Assembly: GCA_964424035.1 (NCBI GenBank)
Contig: CAYRHB010000012.1
Span: 1 to 45,823, forward strand
DNA length: 45,823 nt
Direction of reading: 5' to 3'
From: Leptolinea sp964424035
GTDB lineage: Bacteria > Chloroflexota > Anaerolineae > Anaerolineales > Anaerolineaceae
Shown here: positions 16,674-25,232 of the stretch, in pieces
How positions within the stretch are numbered: the stretch's first letter is position 1
Layout of the letters: every line of letters starts with the position of its first letter
Notes under the pieces: model-generated
Told to the model about the DNA's origin: nothing
Database searches by the model: none
Seen by the model: only the letters and a program-made list of their open reading frames with translations
Program-made: the position numbers and the translations under genes

Positions 16674-18746
16674 TCAAATTTCTTCAACAGCTGGTTCGCT
16701 CAAATCTTCGATTTCATCGGTTTCGTTCTTCAACCGGAATCTGTTCACTACATTCTGCAGCGCATCAGCCATATTGGCAAGTGATTGTGCTGAAACACCA
16801 ACTTCCTGAACCTGCGCAGTCATTTCTTCAGCCGAAGCGCTGACTTCTTCAACGGCGGCACTATTCTCTTCACTGATACTGGCTATACTTTCGATTGCCT
16901 GGGTCACTTCTGATGATCCGGCTGCCATTTCTTCCGTGCTAGCTGTGTTTTCTTCTACAACAGCGGATACCGTATCCATGGACGCGACAAGTTCATCGGC
17001 ATTTTTGCTCATCTCCTTCGTCGCATGTGCTGCTTCCAAAGCTTCCCGGTTGACCTCTTCAACTGCCTTCAAAATTGCCTCTAGTGCAACACCTGCATCA
17101 TTGGCTTTGGCAGACCCTTTTTCAACTTCTATGGCCCCTTCATCCATGGCAGCCACAGCGTCGCTTACAGTCTGTTGAATACCCAGGATTAGTTCACCGA
17201 TCTCTTTCGTCGCATTGCTCGACCGTTCAGCCAGTTTCCGGACTTCATCAGCCACTACCGCAAAACCTTTACCATGTTCACCTGCACGGGCAGCTTCTAT
17301 CGCGGCATTTAAGGCCAGAAGGTTAGTTTGTGACGCAATATCATCAATCGTTTCAATGATCACACCAATCTGCTCACTACGTGATCCCATTTCCTGTACT
17401 TTTTGAGCAGACAGCCCGACCTTTTCACGAATGATTGCCATGCCATCGATAGTTTCATCCACGACCCTGCTACCATCGCGTGATGCCTGGGCTGCCGTGG
17501 TGGAACCATCGGTTACCGATTGGGCATTCTCAGCCACCTGTTGGATCGAATTGTTTATCAAATTGGTGATCTCACCTGCTCGGTTTACCGCACTGGCCTG
17601 TTCCTGTGCGCCGCGGGCAACACCATCAATGGCCCGGGTCATTTGCTCAACAGATGAGGCTGTCTTTGAAATGCTCTCTGATTGAATGGTAGTTCCCTTG
17701 GCTACTTCCTGAATGGTCGCCGCGATCTGACCGGTTACCTGACCGGCCTGGTTGGCTGCTTCTGCCAGTTGTTTGGACGCGCCTCCAACCAATATGGCAT
17801 TTTGTGCTACCTGATCCACGGTCTCCCGTAAACCTTCGATCATCTTTTTAAATGCGTTCCCAAGTTCATCGCTATCTGATTTTGGATTAATGATCATTGT
17901 GAGGTCATTCTGAGCGATTCGATCCGCCACATCACCCATATTCTGCAAGTAGGTGGTTAGATCCCTCATTGAATTTGCGATATCCCCCATTTCATCCTTC
18001 CGGTTCAGATTTCTACTGGCTGTCTTCTCATCCACATTCCGTAAAAGATTCCCTTCAGCCATGGCCTTGGTTAAACCGGCAATGGATCTGGAAACCGTAG
18101 ATATGGAACTGCTGATAAGGAAAGCAATCACCAGCCCAAAAATCGACGCAACCACACCGAAAATAATCATAAACAGGGAACGGCTTTTCTCTAAATTTTT
18201 GATCTCATTCTTTAGAGCGGATGCTTCCGCGTCATTAATGGAAACCAGGTAATCCAATGCGTCTCCAAGATTTTCACGAGCCGCAACTGCCCTCCCCTCT
18301 CCGCTTATCAAGGCCATTCCGGCTTCTAGATCACCAGCATCCATTTTTTCTTTATATTCTTCAAGCGAAGCCCGAAACTCGGCTATGGCTTTGTCATATG
18401 AATCAATCGCAGCCAGTTCTTTTTCATTATGATTACCGGCTTTATACGAGGTCATTAAAGCATCGATAGAGCTAAAATTGTCCCACATTTCAGCGAAGTA
18501 TTTGTCCTTCTCGGATGGAACAGCCATGATTTTGTAGTAATCCCCCCGGATTGTGAACATTAGCGACTGAACACTACCCAGCTGTTCAATAGGAAGCAAT
18601 CTTTCTGTGTACATAGAGTCGCTTAGTCGAGCAACGGTGGAAAATCCGGTCATGCCGATCAGAGTAATCGCCACCATTCCAAGGATCAACAATAAATAAC
18701 TTCCGATTAATTTGACTCGCATCCGAAGGTCATTTATCAGCCGCAT
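16674..18746 (-). CDS. Methyl-accepting chemotaxis protein
   Basis: A 690-residue chemoreceptor. TM1 spans about residues 12-34 and TM2 about 190-212, enclosing a helical periplasmic or external four-helix-bundle-type sensor (4HB_MCP). After TM2 come two successive HAMP-like units (about 213-266 and 267-320), then the long signalling coiled coil. The kinase-control hairpin near residues 468-510 is strictly canonical (TNLLALNAAIEAARAGEHG). No C-terminal pentapeptide for CheR tethering is seen. The ATG has a strong GGAGG site. It lies between two cheW genes; the ligand cannot be predicted. Confidence 0.95.
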   Translation of the reverse strand: MRLINDLRMRVKLIGSYLLLILGMVAITLIGMTGFSTVARLSDSMYTERLLPIEQLGSVQSLMFTIRGDYYKIMAVPSEKDKYFAEMWDNFSSIDALMTSYKAGNHNEKELAAIDSYDKAIAEFRASLEEYKEKMDAGDLEAGMALISGEGRAVAARENLGDALDYLVSINDAEASALKNEIKNLEKSRSLFMIIFGVVASIFGLVIAFLISSSISTVSRSIAGLTKAMAEGNLLRNVDEKTASRNLNRKDEMGDIANSMRDLTTYLQNMGDVADRIAQNDLTMIINPKSDSDELGNAFKKMIEGLRETVDQVAQNAILVGGASKQLAEAANQAGQVTGQIAATIQEVAKGTTIQSESISKTASSVEQMTRAIDGVARGAQEQASAVNRAGEITNLINNSIQQVAENAQSVTDGSTTAAQASRDGSRVVDETIDGMAIIREKVGLSAQKVQEMGSRSEQIGVIIETIDDIASQTNLLALNAAIEAARAGEHGKGFAVVADEVRKLAERSSNATKEIGELILGIQQTVSDAVAAMDEGAIEVEKGSAKANDAGVALEAILKAVEEVNREALEAAHATKEMSKNADELVASMDTVSAVVEENTASTEEMAAGSSEVTQAIESIASISEENSAAVEEVSASAEEMTAQVQEVGVSAQSLANMADALQNVVNRFRLKNETDEIEDLSEPAVEEI

Positions 18747-18800
18747 TTTTCCTCCATCCTACAAATACACTGGTTTTGTAATTTTAATATTTGCATTTTC

Positions 18801-19664
18801 CTAGCGGTTATGGTGATGGCTTGATGATGCCAGTACTTTCTCCAAATCCAACAAGATTACCAGGCGTTCATTAATTCGGGCGATCCCATTAATAAATGCA
18901 GACTCGATTGTGGTAGACATCGGTGGTGGTGGTTGGATGGATTTCCGGGATACCTTTAATACTTCGGTCACTTCATCGACAACAATACCAACTTTCGCGC
19001 CCTCGGTATTGATAATAACGATCCGGGTGCTTGAAGTATCTTCGCATGATTCCAAATTGAATCGTCTGCGTAAATCCAGAACCGGAACTACCGTTCCACG
19101 CAGATTGGTCACGCCAAGAATGAAACCAGCCGTACGGGGAACCTGTGTGATGGCTTGAAGCTTGATAATACTTTCAACGTCATGGATGGTTACGCCATAC
19201 AATTCCTTGCCCAGGGTAAAGATTACAAGATGCTCGTCGTCATCATCCAAAGATATTTGAGCCTGGTCAATCGCATCAGCCAATTGTTGAACACGATCGG
19301 CGTCTGTTTTCTTATTTTCCGTAACAGACCGGGTGGGCTTCGTTTCTATCGGTTTTGCTTCAGATTTCTCTTGGGCTCCTGCGCCAGTTTCTGTTTTTAC
19401 TTCCTTCCGGAGTTCCTCTTTTGGTGGTTCGCCATTCCCCGCCGGTGGGGTAACTTTTATATCCGGTTCAACCTTTACCGGACCTGAAGGTGGTGACGTT
19501 GGTTCAAGGCTTTTTTTAGCCGGGATGTTTTGACCAGGGATTTCCGAGGCAGGTTCTGTTTCTTTTGGTGTTGATTGCCGAGAATCTTTTTCCTCATCCG
19601 GAGATATTTTTCCTCCGGTAAAGAGACTATCGAGAGTGGATTTTATTCGTGATTTTTTATTCAT
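18801..19664 (-). CDS. CheW-domain protein with long disordered N-terminal tail (ParP-like?)
   Basis: A 287-residue protein. Residues 1-135 are low-complexity and rich in Pro, Glu, Lys and Ser; residues about 140-283 are a full CheW domain (LVIFTLGKELYGVTIHDVES, VTNLRGTVVPVLDLRRRF). Its ATG overlaps the stop of the ParA gene as ATGA, implying translational coupling. In Vibrio, ParC (a ParA ATPase) works with ParP, which has an N-terminal extension plus a CheW-like domain, to place receptor arrays. This pair has the same layout, so a ParP-like role is a reasonable inference; a plain CheW is the alternative. Confidence 0.85.
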   Translation of the reverse strand: MNKKSRIKSTLDSLFTGGKISPDEEKDSRQSTPKETEPASEIPGQNIPAKKSLEPTSPPSGPVKVEPDIKVTPPAGNGEPPKEELRKEVKTETGAGAQEKSEAKPIETKPTRSVTENKKTDADRVQQLADAIDQAQISLDDDDEHLVIFTLGKELYGVTIHDVESIIKLQAITQVPRTAGFILGVTNLRGTVVPVLDLRRRFNLESCEDTSSTRIVIINTEGAKVGIVVDEVTEVLKVSRKSIQPPPPMSTTIESAFINGIARINERLVILLDLEKVLASSSHHHNR

Positions 19665-20455
19665 ACTACCTCCATTGTCCCGCCTGATATTGCTTCCAAC
19701 TCACCAGCAAGCAGGGAATACTGCTGCGTGGCACGGGTTTTGGGATCATACTGCGTAATGGGTTGACCGGTTGCGACACATTCCTTTAATCGGGTATCTA
19801 CTCCAATTACTGTATTAAATAATTTGGCAGAAAAATTCTCCTGCAATTTCTCCAACACTTCGCGGCATATCCCATTCCTTTGATCGTACATCACAGCCAG
19901 AAGGTTAAAATCTAGCAGCGGATTTGTATGTTCTTTAACTGCGTCAACAGTCTCGATAAGACGGACAAGTCCGACTGCTGCCAGGAATTCAGTCTGGATG
20001 GGAATGATCACCCTGTTGGCGGCTGTCAATGCCATAATGGTCAACGGACCCAGCGAGGGGGAGCAATCCACAAGAATATACTCGTACGTTTCATGCCAGC
20101 GGGCAACGATCTTCTTTAGTTCGTTCTCGTACCCTTTCATTTCCGAGATCAGTCGTTCCACAGTCCATAGGCGGGAGTCTGAGGGAACAACATCCAACCC
20201 ATCCAAAGAAGTTGACTTAATCAATTCATCCCAGTGGATTTTGCGTGGATTGATGGCTGTTTCAAGTACATCACTGATGGTTTCCCCGGCATCATCATCA
20301 TGAATTCCGAGAGATAATGACAGGTTTGCCTGAGGATCAAGGTCAATTAATAAGGTTTTATGGCCAGCTTCTGTAAGGCTGGCTCCAAGTGAAATGCATG
20401 TTGTTGTTTTTGCTACACCGCCTTTTTGGTTACTTATTGCAACGACATGTGCCAT
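19661..20455 (-). CDS. ParA family ATPase of the chemotaxis operon (ParC/PpfA-like)
   Basis: A 264-residue ParA/Soj ATPase. The deviant Walker A motif KGGVAKTT follows directly after MAHVVAISNQ; DLDPQANLSLSLG and VDCSPSLGPLTIMAL supply the remaining nucleotide-binding motifs. The start chosen is the ATG at 20455, which has GAGG six bases upstream and the normal family N-terminus; a longer open frame to 20521 adds residues foreign to ParA. There is no parB or parS nearby, and genes on both sides are chemotactic, so it most likely positions the chemosensory array rather than DNA. Confidence 0.9.
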   Translation of the reverse strand: MAHVVAISNQKGGVAKTTTCISLGASLTEAGHKTLLIDLDPQANLSLSLGIHDDDAGETISDVLETAINPRKIHWDELIKSTSLDGLDVVPSDSRLWTVERLISEMKGYENELKKIVARWHETYEYILVDCSPSLGPLTIMALTAANRVIIPIQTEFLAAVGLVRLIETVDAVKEHTNPLLDFNLLAVMYDQRNGICREVLEKLQENFSAKLFNTVIGVDTRLKECVATGQPITQYDPKTRATQQYSLLAGELEAISGGTMEVV

Positions 20456-20645
20456 TTGTGTCCTCAAAACGCTTTGTCTGATCGTTAGCAGGCTGATCGT
20501 CCTTCCCATAATTTTCATCATGTGAAATCGCCAGATTCCCTGTTGAGCGTGGAATCATCCAGGCTTTCAACATGGCGGACAAAACATCACGGTCAAGTTG
20601 AATCCTGTTGTTTTCTTCATTGGGTTGTTCATATGGTTCTGGCAT
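20430..20645 (-). CDS. Small hypothetical protein upstream of parA
   Basis: A 71-residue hydrophilic ORF I do not recognise. It is preceded by GGAG seven bases before its ATG, and its end overlaps the chosen parA start by 26 bases, suggesting coupled translation. The N-terminal half has a plausible helix (RIQLDRDVLSAMLKAW), while the C-terminal half is polar. It has no membrane segment and no known motif. It could be a real small partner of the ParA ATPase or a chance ORF in the parA leader. Confidence 0.4.
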   Translation of the reverse strand: MPEPYEQPNEENNRIQLDRDVLSAMLKAWMIPRSTGNLAISHDENYGKDDQPANDQTKRFEDTNGTCRCNK

Positions 20646-20770
20646 CTCAAGTCTCCATTACTGGTTCAATCAGGCAATTCTCCAAAGGTGGCAAATATCT
20701 TGCCTTACGCAATTTTAAATGGATTAGCCTGTGACAAGAATTAAAGAGAAGTAAATATGCGATAAAACTC

Positions 20771-21307
20771 CTATGAATCTGTTTTCGATATCTTTATCCC
20801 TGGTGCTACAGGAACTTTCAACAGGGCAGCATTAGCCCCCTGGCGTGATGCTTCACGCAATGCAAGATGGATTGTGACAACTCCAATCTCGCTGGTCAGG
20901 GGAACAACCACGCGTGGAAAATCCAGAGTAGAGATCGTCGCGCCTTTTCCCAACAATAATGTTGGAGGCGATATGGTTGATTGGAAGCCATTCCTGGAAA
21001 GTTTTACGCTGGCTCTGCCGGTAATTACATTTCCAAGTTCGGCTATTCCACTCTGGGCCAGGCTATCCATCTCTTTAACCTTTTCACCAAGCATATTCGA
21101 GGCAATATTGAGCGCTGCCTGTGTGGTGAATCCGTAGAACACGATCCCTTCAATATCACCCACCAGGCTGATGATCACCGTCACGTCATCTGTGTAATAG
21201 GCGCCTTTATCCAGAGACAGATCACCCCGTCGCATGGGTGTATTGGCTTCTGCTTTTAATACTTCATACGCTGCTTCTACAAACGGAATCAGATATTGGA
21301 CTTTCAT
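20771..21307 (-). CDS. cheX: CheX-type CheY-P phosphatase, copy 1
   Basis: A 178-residue CheX family protein. The catalytic Glu-x-x-Asn pair is present in GIAELGNVITG as Glu90 and Asn93, and the fold signature PFVEAAYEVL opens the protein. CheX hydrolyses the phospho-aspartate of CheY and so resets the motor signal. It is a tandem paralog of the gene just upstream, which shares the RGDLSL, SLAQSGIAELGNVITG and STLDFPRVVV blocks. The C-terminus is slightly longer and ends in a Lys-rich tail. Confidence 0.88.
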   Translation of the reverse strand: MKVQYLIPFVEAAYEVLKAEANTPMRRGDLSLDKGAYYTDDVTVIISLVGDIEGIVFYGFTTQAALNIASNMLGEKVKEMDSLAQSGIAELGNVITGRASVKLSRNGFQSTISPPTLLLGKGATISTLDFPRVVVPLTSEIGVVTIHLALREASRQGANAALLKVPVAPGIKISKTDS

Positions 21308-21321
21308 ATCTTTCTCCTCTC

Positions 21322-21840
21322 CTACTGCATTTGAATCGAAATGGGAAGATAATTTTTGCCGGATTCACTTCCTGGAGGGCTTTCACGAAGAGCCAGATGA
21401 ACAGTAATGTCTCCCATTTCTGTCTTCAGTTGCACAACAACCCGGGGAAAATCCAGGGTCGAGATCTGGATTCCCTGACCCTGAATAAGGGTTGGTGGAG
21501 AAATTTCAGAGTCAAACCCTTCTTTACTCAATTTCACCGTTGCGCTGCCAGTAATGACGTTGCCCAATTCAGCAATACCACTCTGCGCCAGATTGTCAAA
21601 TTCAGTAAATTCCTGGCCCATCATTTTTGAAACCAGCTTCAATCCTGTTGCCTGTGAGAGACCGTACAGCACAACTCCCTGAACCTGACCGACCAGGCTG
21701 AGCAAAACCGTGATCTCATCAGATGTCATGGATGACTTCTGCAGGCTCAGGTCACCCCTTTCAACCTTCAGTTCAACTTCTTTATTCAATACATCAGCGG
21801 CAGCTTCTACAAATGGGTTCATAAATTTTACATTTGCCAT
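21322..21840 (-). CDS. cheX: CheX-type CheY-P phosphatase, copy 2
   Basis: A 172-residue CheX paralog, 14 bases ahead of copy 1. Catalytic Glu91 and Asn94 lie in GIAELGNVITG. It aligns with copy 1 along its whole length apart from the last few residues, so a tandem duplication is clear. Both keep the active pair, so both may be functional. Together with CheC, this operon encodes three phosphatase-family proteins for a single CheY. Confidence 0.88.
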   Translation of the reverse strand: MANVKFMNPFVEAAADVLNKEVELKVERGDLSLQKSSMTSDEITVLLSLVGQVQGVVLYGLSQATGLKLVSKMMGQEFTEFDNLAQSGIAELGNVITGSATVKLSKEGFDSEISPPTLIQGQGIQISTLDFPRVVVQLKTEMGDITVHLALRESPPGSESGKNYLPISIQMQ

Positions 21841-21869
21841 GGGTCAATCTCCCATCATAAGACTTGTGT

Positions 21870-22658
21870 CTATAATTTCTGGTAAAACGAAATTCCAATA
21901 CTTTTCAGACCGAATTCCTGTGGATGTGGGATGATCTCAGTTCCACCAATAAACAGGATTCCTCCCTTTCGCAGGGAGTCGGCGAATTTTTTATACAACA
22001 GTTCTTTTGTGGTACTTGTAAAATAAATGACAACATTCCGGCATACGATCAGGTCAAAATCCTTTTCAAAAACATCTGAGATCATATTTTGTTCACGGAA
22101 TGTGATTTTCTTGACAAGCGATTCGTTCACATTAAACGGAGGCCCGCCCTGCTTGATATACAGGTCCCGTTGTTTTGGGCTCAACCCTCTGATCTCTTCC
22201 TGGATGAAAGCGCCACCGGAAGATGCGCGGGCAATCGCGCCTTTATCCAGATCCGTACCCAGAATGTAGTGTTTCTTCGTAGGTGTAAGCTCTTCCAGAA
22301 TCATCGCCAGTGTAAAAGGCTCCGCTCCAATGGAACAACCGGCACTCCAGATGCGCATTCCAGGGCGTTGGGGTGACTCACGAAGCAGCATGGGCATTAT
22401 GGTTGATTGCAGGTATTTCCATCGTTCAGCGTCACGGTAAAATTCGGTAACATTAATGGTTAAATAATTGCGGAATTTCAATAATTCGTCTTTATCTACT
22501 TTTACCTTGGCGAAATAATCATCCCACGTCCGGAATCCGGAACGGATCAGCCACGAATCCAGCCTGCGGCGCATTTGCTCGTCCTTGTAATGCTCGAGAT
22601 CAATCCCGATCATCGATTTGACACTCGATTTAATCCGTTGGTATTCTTCGAGTTCCAT
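21870..22658 (-). CDS. cheR: Chemotaxis protein methyltransferase CheR
   Basis: A 262-residue SAM-dependent methyltransferase that methylates receptor glutamates. The N-terminal all-helical domain (residues 1-75) with KDEQMRRRLDSWL leads to NVTEFYRD and the SAM-binding motif IWSAGCSIGAEPFTLAM; later DLIVCRNVVIYF and GILFIGGTE complete the Rossmann core. It starts one base after the cheB stop, so the two opposing adaptation enzymes are made together. Confidence 0.97.
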   Translation of the reverse strand: MELEEYQRIKSSVKSMIGIDLEHYKDEQMRRRLDSWLIRSGFRTWDDYFAKVKVDKDELLKFRNYLTINVTEFYRDAERWKYLQSTIMPMLLRESPQRPGMRIWSAGCSIGAEPFTLAMILEELTPTKKHYILGTDLDKGAIARASSGGAFIQEEIRGLSPKQRDLYIKQGGPPFNVNESLVKKITFREQNMISDVFEKDFDLIVCRNVVIYFTSTTKELLYKKFADSLRKGGILFIGGTEIIPHPQEFGLKSIGISFYQKL

Positions 22659-22659
22659 A

Positions 22660-23727
22660 TTACCTTTCCACTGCCTTTTTTATGGCATCGGCGACTAGAT
22701 CCAATGGGACAACCTCATTTGAAGCACCGGCTTCGAATACAGAGCGGGGCATACCATAAACCACACACGTCTCTTCAGCTTCAGAAATAACCCAGCCGCC
22801 CGAATTATGAACCAGCAGTGCGGCATTGGTTCCATCATTTCCCATTCCTGTCAAGATTGCCGTTACCACCCTGGGGCCATATAACCTGGCAATCGAGTGC
22901 AGGGTGACGTCTACAGCCGGCCTGACACCATGAACCGTTGGATTCTGGTTCAGGGTAACTTTCTCTCGCTCATCGAAAACCATATGAAATCCACCCGGTG
23001 CGAGCAGGGCTTTTCCCACTTCCAACCGGTCATCCGGCGCGGCTTCTTTTACCAGTAATTCACATGAGCCATTCAAACGTTCTGATAAAGACCGGGTAAA
23101 TCCTGCCGGCATATGTTGAATAATGACAAAAGCGGCGGGTATACTGGCACGCAACATGGGAACAAGTGTATTTAAAGCTCTTGGGCCACCGGTCGATGAT
23201 CCAATCACAACTACTTTATCTTCGCTTCGCAGGTTCCGGATTTTTTTCTGTGGAATTGGTGCGGTCTGCGAAAGCTCGAGTAATTGAGGTTTAATCGGCG
23301 TTTGCCAGACTTTGGCCGTAGCAGCCCGCAACACCTTGGTTCCCACATCCTCCAGAATCGAAGCCATGTTGGCTTTATTATCCGGTTTGGCAACGAAATC
23401 AACCGCACCCAGAGTCAAGGCTCTTACAGTTTCAAGCGTCCCTTCAGATGTCAGACTGGAGAGCATGACAACAGGCAATGGATGACGCGACATGATCTCC
23501 CGGAGAGTGGATAATCCATCAAGGCGGGGCATTTCCACATCCAGCGTTACAACATCCGGTTTCAGCTTGGGAATCATTTCCAGGGCTTCCAGGCCGTCCT
23601 TCGCCGCTCCAAGAACTGTTATGCCTTGAAACTCATTCAGGTGTTTGGTGATCGTGAACCGCATAAATGCGGAATCATCCACCACGAGGACCTTTACTGG
23701 AAGATTTGCGGGGACCGGTGTTTCCAT
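22660..23727 (-). CDS. cheB: Chemotaxis response regulator protein-glutamate methylesterase CheB
   Basis: A 355-residue protein with an N-terminal receiver domain (acidic Asp17/Asp18, phospho-acceptor Asp63 in VTLDVEMPRLDG) and a C-terminal methylesterase/deamidase domain. The catalytic triad is visible: Ser in IGSSTGGPRAL near residue 176, His205 in IIQHMPAGF, and Asp298 in LTGMGNDG. CheA phosphorylation activates it to demethylate receptors. It lies between cheY and cheR. Confidence 0.97.
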   Translation of the reverse strand: METPVPANLPVKVLVVDDSAFMRFTITKHLNEFQGITVLGAAKDGLEALEMIPKLKPDVVTLDVEMPRLDGLSTLREIMSRHPLPVVMLSSLTSEGTLETVRALTLGAVDFVAKPDNKANMASILEDVGTKVLRAATAKVWQTPIKPQLLELSQTAPIPQKKIRNLRSEDKVVVIGSSTGGPRALNTLVPMLRASIPAAFVIIQHMPAGFTRSLSERLNGSCELLVKEAAPDDRLEVGKALLAPGGFHMVFDEREKVTLNQNPTVHGVRPAVDVTLHSIARLYGPRVVTAILTGMGNDGTNAALLVHNSGGWVISEAEETCVVYGMPRSVFEAGASNEVVPLDLVADAIKKAVER

Positions 23728-23731
23728 ACTG

Positions 23732-24088
23732 CTATTTAATCGCTTTTGCTATGGCTTGTAAAACCCGATCACTATCGTAAGGTTTGACAACAAAATCCTT
23801 GGCGCCAGCTTTTACTGCTTCCATGACAACCGATTCCTGCCCCAATGCAGTAAGCATGATGATCCGGGCATTCGGGTCGATGCCTCGGATGCTTTTCAGA
23901 GCGGTCAAACCATCCATTTCCGGCATGGTGATATCCATCAAAACCACATCCGGTTTATTCTTCTGGTATATCTCCAGTGCCCTGGCACCGTTTTCCGCCT
24001 CTTCCACTTCGTAACCTTCGCCGGCCAGCATTTTGGTGATTCGAACACGAAGGAATTCGGCATCATCCACTACAAGTACTTTTGTCAT
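23732..24088 (-). CDS. cheY: Chemotaxis response regulator CheY
   Basis: A 118-residue stand-alone receiver domain. The acidic pair is Asp8/Asp9, the phospho-acceptor Asp52 is in VVLMDITMPEMDG, the switch Thr is in IIMLTALG and the conserved Lys is in FVVKPYD. Phospho-CheY binds the flagellar switch to change rotation. It is the only single-domain CheY in the window. Confidence 0.96.
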   Translation of the reverse strand: MTKVLVVDDAEFLRVRITKMLAGEGYEVEEAENGARALEIYQKNKPDVVLMDITMPEMDGLTALKSIRGIDPNARIIMLTALGQESVVMEAVKAGAKDFVVKPYDSDRVLQAIAKAIK

Positions 24089-24117
24089 CCTACAGCTCCT
24101 TTTTGCCGTTTGTTTTT

Positions 24118-24615
24118 CTATCCTGCTCCCAGGTCACGTTCCTGGGAACCCATCATTCGGACAGTCATGCGGCCGTCTGCAACGTATAGACGAACCGTTC
24201 TGCCCACTTGTCCACCAACTTCCTCAGTGTGTAATTTCAACTTTAAGTTTTTTAATATCTGGTGAGCCATTGAGATATTTCTTGTACCGATATCGAAAGT
24301 TCCGGAAAGACCGGGCGAAACCAGCATATTCGCCCCGCCTGCCATTTTAATGATCAAACGCGTTTCAACTGCTCCTTCTGCCTGCAGCTTCTTCAGTAAT
24401 AATGGGATGCCAGAGTCAACAAATTTAGCCGGATTCGAATCATTGCCAGCCTTCTGTTCCGGTAATACAACATGGATAAGTCCTCCCACTCGGGCAACGG
24501 GATCATACATCCCAACTCCCAGGCACGATCCCAGACCAAACGCGATCAGTACATCCAACGGGTCATGGCTGACGCAGTATTCCCCCAGGCCTACAGAGGA
24601 CATTGATCCACTCAT
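24118..24615 (-). CDS. cheD: Receptor glutamine deamidase CheD
   Basis: A 165-residue CheD. The active-site segment FGLGSCLGVGMYDPVARVGG supplies nucleophile Cys31, and LIHVVLPE supplies His48, with the same 17-residue spacing as in Thermotoga maritima CheD. The third member of the reported triad, Thr at Cys-6, is Ala25 here. Downstream KMAGGANML and NISMAHQILKNLKL match the family. CheD also binds CheC; its ATG overlaps the cheC stop by 4 bases, fitting that partnership. Confidence 0.93.
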   Translation of the reverse strand: MSGSMSSVGLGEYCVSHDPLDVLIAFGLGSCLGVGMYDPVARVGGLIHVVLPEQKAGNDSNPAKFVDSGIPLLLKKLQAEGAVETRLIIKMAGGANMLVSPGLSGTFDIGTRNISMAHQILKNLKLKLHTEEVGGQVGRTVRLYVADGRMTVRMMGSQERDLGAG

Positions 24616-25232
24616 GATTCGTTCATCTCCGCGATAGTGAGTTTTTCAAGAGTAGTGGGATCAGGAATGATCCAAAAATCCGCCTGTATTTTTCTTTCTC
24701 CAATCTGGAATGCGGCTTTAAACATCATGATCTGATCCGAGATTGCGCCCATGGTAGCAATAACCACATCCAGGATTGACCCAACCATATCAACCATGAC
24801 AGCCGGCGGGCTGGGATGAGATGACAGGCGGGTTATTTCATAGATCGCATTCAAAAAGAATGTACCGGTCAAATTCCCAATCTCTGAAAGCGCCGACCGT
24901 TCCATGCGACCAAAATCTTTGGTGGTCCCTGAAGGCTGGTCAAGCACCATGTCACAGAATTCAAGCGCCTGTTGGTACGAGATCACCATCATGATCTGGC
25001 CTGTTAATTCGCCATCAACGCGGAGATATACTCCTACGGCATCATTCTCCGGTCCTCCGAGTATTTCAGCAATGGCAGATAATGGGACAAGATCAACATC
25101 AGGGGAATGCACACTTAATTCCTGTCCGATCATTTTGGAAAGTCCCTGGGCTGAGTTGGAAAAACCTTTTGCGGCTACCACCCGCATTTTCGCCAGGAGC
25201 TTTTCATCCACTTTTCGATTCTCTGAGCTCAT
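24612..25232 (-). CDS. cheC: CheY-P phosphatase CheC
   Basis: A 206-residue CheC family protein. The second active centre is intact in SALSEIGNLTG (Glu117, Asn120). The first, which should lie near residue 20 as Glu-x-x-Asn before an IGAGNAA-like loop, reads VVAAKGFSNSAQG and lacks both residues. It is thus a one-site CheC. It overlaps cheA and cheD by 4 bases each, indicating tight coupling. CheC dephosphorylates CheY-P and is stimulated by CheD in Bacillus. Confidence 0.88.
   Translation of the reverse strand: MSSENRKVDEKLLAKMRVVAAKGFSNSAQGLSKMIGQELSVHSPDVDLVPLSAIAEILGGPENDAVGVYLRVDGELTGQIMMVISYQQALEFCDMVLDQPSGTTKDFGRMERSALSEIGNLTGTFFLNAIYEITRLSSHPSPPAVMVDMVGSILDVVIATMGAISDQIMMFKAAFQIGERKIQADFWIIPDPTTLEKLTIAEMNES

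Noticed and set aside
19661..20455. Chromosome or plasmid partition locus
   Set aside because: No parB or parS-like repeats are nearby and all neighbours are chemotaxis genes.
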